The notes under the pieces: model-generated | Told to the model about the DNA's origin: nothing | The model's database searches: none | Seen by the model: the letters and a program-made list of their open reading frames with translations, nothing else | Origin: Bacteroidota bacterium | GTDB lineage: Bacteria > Bacteroidota > Bacteroidia > Bacteroidales > B39-G9 | Reading direction: 5' to 3' | DNA: 11,466 nucleotides | Assembly (NCBI GenBank): GCA_030592465.1 | Contig: JAUVJB010000086.1 | Span: 1-11,466, forward strand | In this document: in pieces, positions 7,069 to 11,466 of the stretch | Position numbering within the stretch: the stretch's first letter is position 1 | How the letters are laid out: each line of letters starts with the position of its first letter | Made by a program: the position numbers and the translations under genes

Positions 7069-7100
7069 CAAAAGTAAAGAATTACAATATTATTAACAAT
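7069..7100 (-). promoter_or_regulatory. Candidate ilvE promoter
   Basis: On the minus strand the -7 box is TACTTTTG (7069-7076), an exact TAnnTTTG match. It is preceded by ATTG at 7097-7100, a three-of-four match to the -33 TTTG, with a 20-base spacer. The expected leader is about 40 bases. This is the best two-part promoter candidate I found in the window. Confidence 0.5.
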
Positions 7101-7120
7101 AATTTTTTGATGTAAAATAA

Positions 7121-7273
7121 TATAATTTTGAATCCTTTCCGAAAAGCCGCTAACTCGCCAACTGGCGGGCAGAAGACGAAAAGCTATAAACCTGTACGTC
7201 AGCTTATTACAAAATCGCTAAGCGACTAATCCGCCAGCTGGCAGATAGTTTTCGGAAAGGATTCAATTTTATA
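7121..7273. repeat. 153-bp MITE-like palindromic element
   Basis: The 25-base terminal arms 7121-7145 and 7249-7273 are inverted copies with 23 matches, including a perfect 18-base core (7128-7145 and 7249-7266). Just inside are two related GC-rich palindromes: CGCCAACTGGCG at 7156-7167 and GCCAGCTGGC at 7233-7242. A third small stem, TCGCTAAGCGA, lies at 7215-7225. There is no open reading frame. The element fills most of the 313-base gap 7021-7333 and is much richer in GC than its surroundings. A non-autonomous mobile element is the likeliest reading; it may also act as a terminator for the upstream universal stress gene. Confidence 0.7.
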
Positions 7274-7333
7274 ATCCCAAAAATAAATTAAATGGTTTAT
7301 AAAAAAATAAGCAAGAATGGTTGTTGTTAAAAT

Positions 7334-8155
7334 TTAACTAAAACCGGAATATCGAATTAAATCTGAACGACGATTAATACTCATTACGGGTGTTTTGCCC
7401 ATATCTTTCGGATTGTGTAGCACATATTTATTAAAATTTTTTGACATCATTACAACAAGGTCTGCATCAATATCACTTGCAAATTTGAATATTTCTTCTT
7501 TAAAAGGTTTATTTCGTTTGGCAGTTTTAATACCATAAATAATATTTTTTTTATCTAATATTTTTTTTGTAAAGTAAATATTATTAACCATGTCTTGCTT
7601 CTTAAATTGATCTTTGATAAATGGTTTAATAATATTTACATTACATTTATAGTGTTTTGATAAAAAGATAATCCAGTGTAATGTTTCTTTAAATTTTTTG
7701 TCGTTATCTAAAGGGAAAACAATTTCTTTATAATAAGCATGTGATGGATTGGTTTTAACAGCAAGAAAAGGAGTTTTGATGTTTTTTAATGCACTAAAAA
7801 AATTGCTGATTTGATGAATTTTATTATTTTCAAAATAATTTGGTCCCATTACAATCAAACTAGCATCAATAGATAATTCAATTTGTTGTATTGCTTTTGA
7901 TAATTTGTCAATATGAACAACTGTTTCGGGCATTATTTTATATTTTTCAAAAATTTCTTGAGTCACTTGTTTGAGTTTTTCAGTTGCTTCATTTGATTTA
8001 ATCATCAATTCTTTCTTATTTGAAAGAAACCGTTTGGTTATGATATGAAATAGTAAAATTTTACTATTAACTACTGATGATAATTGAATAGCATGAAGCA
8101 GAGCATTTTCTGCGTTTTTGGTAAAATCCCAGGGAACGATTATATATTTGTCCAT
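7334..8155 (-). CDS. Two-domain universal stress protein (diverged)
   Basis: A 273-residue cytoplasmic protein made of two UspA-like alpha/beta domains. Domain 1 (about 1-136) starts with the characteristic YIIVPWDFTKNAENAL. Domain 2 (about 142-262) starts at KEIVFPLD and ends near GKTPVMSINRR. The glycine-rich ATP loop of nucleotide-binding UspA proteins (GxxG, nine residues, GS/T) is not kept: domain 1 has MGPNYFENNK at 103-112 and domain 2 has MMSKNFNKY. The protein may therefore not bind ATP in the usual way. It resembles the protein encoded at 10307-11131 in length and layout but is clearly diverged from it. The start is 54 bases after the stop of the cyclase/HD gene on the same strand, so co-transcription is likely. 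Its exact function is unknown. Confidence 0.88.
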   Translation of the reverse strand: MDKYIIVPWDFTKNAENALLHAIQLSSVVNSKILLFHIITKRFLSNKKELMIKSNEATEKLKQVTQEIFEKYKIMPETVVHIDKLSKAIQQIELSIDASLIVMGPNYFENNKIHQISNFFSALKNIKTPFLAVKTNPSHAYYKEIVFPLDNDKKFKETLHWIIFLSKHYKCNVNIIKPFIKDQFKKQDMVNNIYFTKKILDKKNIIYGIKTAKRNKPFKEEIFKFASDIDADLVVMMSKNFNKYVLHNPKDMGKTPVMSINRRSDLIRYSGFS

Positions 8156-8209
8156 AATTATTAATTATAAATAACTAATATTAATAATAGCATAAAAATA
8201 AAAAAAATA

Positions 8210-10120
8210 TTAATAATTAACTAATTTTCTTATTTCTTCTAAACGATGTTTTTTATTTACTTCTCTTAAATTTTTTGCTGTGTTTGTAAAATACTGATGA
8301 TTTTCAATAAACTTTATTTGTGTTTTGTTCCATTCATTAATGTCGTCAATAATTATTTTATGAGAAACAAGCTCTTTAAATAGATTGTTTGAAACAGGTA
8401 TGAAATCAACTCTGCCAAGGTAATCTAAATCTGCATCACAAATAATTTTTTCTAATTTATTTTTTGGTTTAGGAGGTAATTTTGTTGCAAATATCATATC
8501 TCCAATTTTTTTTATCTGATTTTTTGAATAACCATATTTGGGTAAAATCTCGTTGGCATTTTGTATCCCAATTAATTCATGATCAGTATAACTTCTTAAA
8601 AATCCGGAATCATGGAACAGAGCGGCGGTCTTTAGCAGTAATAAATCTTCGTCTGAAACACCTTCTTTTTTACCAATAATTTCAGCCTGCACAGTAACAT
8701 CAATAGTATGTTTTAAATTATGATAGAATAAGTTTTTAGATAATTCTTGTTCAAATTTATTAAGCACAAAATTTTCAAGGTCTTCAAATTTTAAAAGTCC
8801 CAGTTTTGTGTAAAATTCGTTATTTGGTTTAGTGCCTTTATTATCAATTGAAAGTTGTGGTCTGTAACTTTCAATGTAAAACATATCAATATCACCCTCA
8901 TATTTTATAGGCATTTTACCAAAATATTTACATATAAAATAATCTTTAATAAGTTCGTAAGTGTTTGCTGAGATATTTATTTTATTGAACTCTCCGGATG
9001 AGTTTATTCTGCTTGCAATTGTAACAGTATCCCCCCAGATATCAAGTGAACGTTTTTTGTTTTGTCTTATGTCTGCAAAAACAGGACCTGTATGAACACC
9101 TATTTTAATATCCCAAATTGTTTTATTTTTATCGGCATATTTATTTTTAATCTCTTGAATATATTCTTGCATTTCAAAAGCAGATAAGACTACTTCAATG
9201 GGATTCGTTCTGTTTTTTTCCGGTATGCCACCTGCACACAGGTATGTGTCTCCGGCTGTTTTTATTTTTTCTACATTGTGTGTTTTTGCTATTTTGTCAA
9301 ATTGAATATATAATTTGTCTAAATCATCAATCAACTCAGTTGAGTTTTCTTGTTCCGCAAATTTATTAAACCCAATAATATTTGAAAATAAGACAGTCAC
9401 CATATTATATCTTTTTGACCGTTCTTTAAATGTATTTTTAAGTTTTAAAGCAGCATTTGTTGACAACTCTTTTGAAATTAAGTCCTCATATTTTTCTTTT
9501 TGTTGTATTAGTTCTTTTGTTTTATCTTCGAGATCTTTTAGTAAACGTAAATTTTTTTTGGCAAAAGAATAATCTTTCTTTTTAATTATCATTATAACTA
9601 ATAGAAAAAGACAAATAATGTAAAGCAAGAAAAATGTTGGGGTTTTATAAAAAGGCGCTGAAATAATAAATTTAAAACTCGCTGCTTCTGTTGTTTGTTG
9701 TTTGTTTTTTGCTTTAACAAGGAATGTATATTTTTTTGCAGGCAAGTTTGTATATTCTTTGAAATTTAGTTTTCTCCATCTTGACCATTTTTTATCATAT
9801 CCGACTAATTTGTATTGAAATAAAACATTAGTATTGTTTTGTAAAGTGGTGTTATAATAAAATATAATAATATTGTGTTTATAATTAAGATGATATGTTG
9901 TATCTTTATTAAAAATTTTATTTAATGATTTTTTATAAATTATTGAATCATTTGTAATAGTTACAGTTTTAATAAAAACGTTGAGAAGAGATTGTTCGTT
10001 GTTTAATGAATCTGCAGGTTTATCTATGACAGAGGCGTTGTTAGACAAACTGTTTGACAGAAAAAAGAACAGAAGAATTATAATTTTATTTAAAGGTAAA
10101 AAATTCATCATATTTGACAT
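8210..10120 (-). CDS. Y_Y_Y sensor-like membrane protein with class III cyclase and HD domains
   Basis: A 636-residue multidomain membrane protein. In order: signal peptide or anchor (about 1-29), periplasmic Y_Y_Y domain (about 80-153, YKLVGYDKKWSRW and LPAKKYTFLVKAKN), one transmembrane helix (163-180), coiled coil (about 184-235), class III nucleotidyl cyclase domain (about 238-395) and HD phosphohydrolase domain (about 440-600). In the cyclase, D291 (KTAGD), substrate-specifying K287 and D360, and R371 are kept. The first metal Asp is Asn (N247, LFSNIIGF) and the transition-state Asn is Thr (T367). The HD part looks intact: H467/H471, H503-D504, H514 and D562/D564. The beta-propeller that often precedes Y_Y_Y is absent. 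ATG 10120 fits a signal peptide; M4 or M5 are alternatives. A role in cyclic-nucleotide turnover is inferred; actual cyclase activity is doubtful. Confidence 0.9.
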   Translation of the reverse strand: MSNMMNFLPLNKIIILLFFFLSNSLSNNASVIDKPADSLNNEQSLLNVFIKTVTITNDSIIYKKSLNKIFNKDTTYHLNYKHNIIIFYYNTTLQNNTNVLFQYKLVGYDKKWSRWRKLNFKEYTNLPAKKYTFLVKAKNKQQTTEAASFKFIISAPFYKTPTFFLLYIICLFLLVIMIIKKKDYSFAKKNLRLLKDLEDKTKELIQQKEKYEDLISKELSTNAALKLKNTFKERSKRYNMVTVLFSNIIGFNKFAEQENSTELIDDLDKLYIQFDKIAKTHNVEKIKTAGDTYLCAGGIPEKNRTNPIEVVLSAFEMQEYIQEIKNKYADKNKTIWDIKIGVHTGPVFADIRQNKKRSLDIWGDTVTIASRINSSGEFNKINISANTYELIKDYFICKYFGKMPIKYEGDIDMFYIESYRPQLSIDNKGTKPNNEFYTKLGLLKFEDLENFVLNKFEQELSKNLFYHNLKHTIDVTVQAEIIGKKEGVSDEDLLLLKTAALFHDSGFLRSYTDHELIGIQNANEILPKYGYSKNQIKKIGDMIFATKLPPKPKNKLEKIICDADLDYLGRVDFIPVSNNLFKELVSHKIIIDDINEWNKTQIKFIENHQYFTNTAKNLREVNKKHRLEEIRKLVNY

Positions 10121-10235
10121 AATAATTTTAGTACAATTTAATATAATTTTATAAAAAATTGTAATAAATTAATTTTTTTTTTGTAAATAAGTTGTTTTTA
10201 TTGATAAAACACTATATTATAGTTTGTAAATGCTG

Positions 10236-10243
10236 TAATTTTG
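10236..10243 (+). promoter_or_regulatory. Candidate -7 box for the second universal stress gene
   Basis: TAATTTTG matches the Bacteroidota -7 consensus TAnnTTTG exactly and would give a leader of about 57 bases before the GTG at 10307. No -33 TTTG occurs at the right spacing. No equivalent box was found on the minus strand for the divergent cyclase gene within 10121-10306. Confidence 0.35.
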
Positions 10244-10306
10244 TTTTATTAAATTAGCCGATAATGTAATTTTAATTAAATTGTTAATAAAAAAATCACC
10301 AAAGTT

Positions 10307-11131
10307 GTGAATAAAGAAAAACAAACAATACTTGTAACATGGGATTTTACTGTTCTTTCGGAGTATGCACTTGAACATGCTGTAAGAATTGCGAACGTTG
10401 TTGATAATAATATTACATTATTACATATTTTGAAAGATAAAAAAGATGCTGAAGAAGCACAAAAAAAACTTACGATTGTTGCTAAAGAAGCATTTAAAAA
10501 ATTTAACATAAAACCGGGTATTATAACCAAAGAAGGTTCTATTTTTTTTACTATTAGTCAAGTAGCCACTCAAATTGAAGCTAATCTTGTAATTATGGGC
10601 ACACATGGCATGAAAGGAATGCAGAAATTTACGGGATGTTGGGCTTTAAAAGTGATTGTTGGCTCTAAAGTGCCGTTTATTGTTGTGCAAGAACCTCCAA
10701 AATCTTTGAATTTTCATGATATTGTTTACCCGATTAATTTTAAAAGTGAAAATAAAGAACCAATGAATTGGGTTATTTATCTCGGAAAATATTACAGGTC
10801 TAAAATTCACTTTTTTAAAGAAAATATTAAAGACTCTAATTTAAAACGAAAAGCAAATAATTATTTAATCTATGCAAAAAAAATACTTGATGCAAAAGGC
10901 ATTGATTATGATGTTTCTACAGCTGTAGGGAAGAAAAGTTTTGCTAATGAAACAATTGATTATGCCAGCCAAATTAATTCAGGTCTAATATTAATTATGA
11001 CGACCAAAAGTATAGGTTTTACAGATTATGTTTTCTCAGCAGAAGAACAAAATATTATTGCAAACTCACACAAAATTCCTGTTATGTGTATTAACCCAAG
11101 AGAAGATTTGAAAAAAATTGTTTGGTATTAA
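10307..11131 (+). CDS. Two-domain universal stress protein
   Basis: A 274-residue cytoplasmic protein with two UspA-like domains. Domain 1 (about 6-128) begins QTILVTWDFTVLSEYALEHA and has the partly conserved nucleotide loop IMGTHGMKGMQKFTGCWALKV: GTHG is at 98-101, but the spacing to G110 is one residue short and the following Ser/Thr is Cys. Domain 2 (about 137-264) begins HDIVYPINF and lacks the loop. The start is a GTG at 10307, the only good start codon just before the first strand of the fold. It is divergent from the cyclase/HD gene across 186 bases and is a diverged paralogue of the protein at 7334-8155. The two stress proteins thus bracket the cyclase gene. General stress or nucleotide-sensing roles are inferred from the family only. 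Confidence 0.9.
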   Translation: MNKEKQTILVTWDFTVLSEYALEHAVRIANVVDNNITLLHILKDKKDAEEAQKKLTIVAKEAFKKFNIKPGIITKEGSIFFTISQVATQIEANLVIMGTHGMKGMQKFTGCWALKVIVGSKVPFIVVQEPPKSLNFHDIVYPINFKSENKEPMNWVIYLGKYYRSKIHFFKENIKDSNLKRKANNYLIYAKKILDAKGIDYDVSTAVGKKSFANETIDYASQINSGLILIMTTKSIGFTDYVFSAEEQNIIANSHKIPVMCINPREDLKKIVWY

Positions 11132-11146
11132 CATTTTTCATTGATT

Positions 11147-11466
11147 TATACTTTGCCCGGTTATATTTTGCACTTCGGCAAGCTCAGTAGAGCCGTAATA
11201 TAATTTGCTTGCCCCGTGGAATCTTGATTTATCAGGTTATTTCATTAGGGTCATTTGTTTTACGTCATTTGTTGTCATTTGGCTTCGCCGCCTGCCCTGT
11301 TCACCCCGTGAAATAATCAGGCAGTTGCCTGATTAATTTTGCACCGCAAAATTATTTCACAGGGTGAAATTGCGAAGCAATATTTAACAGGGTCATTTAG
11401 TTTTATTGACAATTTAAGACAATCAATAAATTAATGACAATCAATGACTATCTAATGACCCCGATA
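11147..11466 (-). repeat. Right copy of the long interrupted inverted repeat
   Basis: Read on the minus strand this is the longer version of the left-edge repeat: block A at 11364-11441 (identical over 78 bases), block B at 11272-11299 and block C at 11147-11207. Two inserts are absent from the left copy: 11300-11364, which contains nearly all of the three-way junction sequence, and 11208-11271, which has three GTCATTT words at 11250, 11264 and 11274. Beyond block A come decamer units of the GTCATTGATT type, fewer than on the left. The motif CTTCGGCAAGCTCAG in block C resembles a type of intergenic repeat I associate with Bacteroidota genomes. No gene follows 11131 in the window, and the repeat may continue past its end. 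Confidence 0.88.
11300..11368. repeat. 69-nt three-way junction palindrome
   Basis: An outer stem pairs 11300-11314 with 11354-11368 (15 positions, one mismatch, which becomes a G.U pair in a minus-strand transcript). Inside are two hairpins lying end to end: AATCAGGCA/TGCCTGATT (11315-11334, nine pairs) and AATTTTGC/GCAAAATT (11335-11353, eight pairs). No base lies unpaired at the junction. It is flanked by GCTTCGC at 11282-11288 and GCGAAGC at 11372-11378, which can pair as a further outer stem. It is not a tRNA, since it has only two arms and none of the conserved tRNA positions. Confidence 0.85.

Noticed and set aside
11300..11368. tRNA or tRNA-like gene, because of length and cloverleaf-like folding
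   Set aside because: There are only two internal arms, no anticodon-loop or T-loop consensus and no acceptor end; the near-perfect symmetric stems look like a palindromic DNA element.
134..11441. Composite transposon or integrated element bounded by the inverted repeats
   Set aside because: No transposase, integrase or relaxase lies between the repeats and the genes are ordinary chromosomal functions, so inverted dispersed repeats are the simpler reading.

Overview
The window looks like a chromosomal segment of an AT-rich member of the Bacteroidota, probably an uncultured or environmental Bacteroidales-like lineage. The evidence is a GldA-type ABC ATPase, a lipoprotein combining a SprB repeat with a Fibrobacter-type 'major paralogous' (FISUMP) domain, a Y_Y_Y-domain membrane protein fused to a nucleotide cyclase and an HD domain, two long two-domain universal stress proteins, and several TAnnTTTG-type -7 promoter boxes. 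There are nine credible protein genes. I see no rRNA, tRNA, CRISPR array, transposase or phage gene.

Layout. Positions 1-325 hold a repeat region with a 10-bp tandem repeat and dispersed-repeat blocks. A two-component pair follows on the minus strand (NarL-type regulator 326-973, histidine kinase 1046-1990). It is divergent from a gldA-like ATPase gene (2080-2991), with paired promoter boxes between them. Behind gldA lie four GC-rich octamers and a second copy of the gene's last 26 bases, then the SprB/FISUMP lipoprotein gene (3164-3997). A long structured intergenic region (3998-4493) precedes a PutP-type sodium:solute symporter gene (4494-5933). That gene converges on a branched-chain aminotransferase gene (7020-6001) across a good bidirectional terminator. 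A 153-bp MITE-like palindromic element (7121-7273) lies upstream of the aminotransferase. Next come a universal stress protein gene (8155-7334) and the cyclase/HD gene (10120-8210), probably one minus-strand operon, and a second universal stress protein gene (10307-11131) transcribed divergently. The window ends in a repeat region (11147-11466) that is an inverted, rearranged copy of the left one.

How the parts may work together. The most coherent functional group is 7334-11131: a membrane sensor-like cyclase/HD protein flanked by two diverged universal stress proteins. Its cyclase domain keeps the adenine-specifying Lys and Asp but has lost one metal-binding Asp and the transition-state Asn, so it may be a pseudocyclase or a regulatory domain for the intact HD phosphohydrolase. 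Aminotransferase and symporter are ordinary amino-acid metabolism. The gldA/lipoprotein pair has only a thematic link to gliding and surface proteins.

The least ordinary DNA is in the repeats. The left and right repeat regions share a perfect 78-bp inverted block about 11 kb apart, so the nine-gene segment could invert. Only the right copy carries a 69-nt sequence that folds into a three-way junction with every arm paired; the left copy looks like the matching empty or deleted site.
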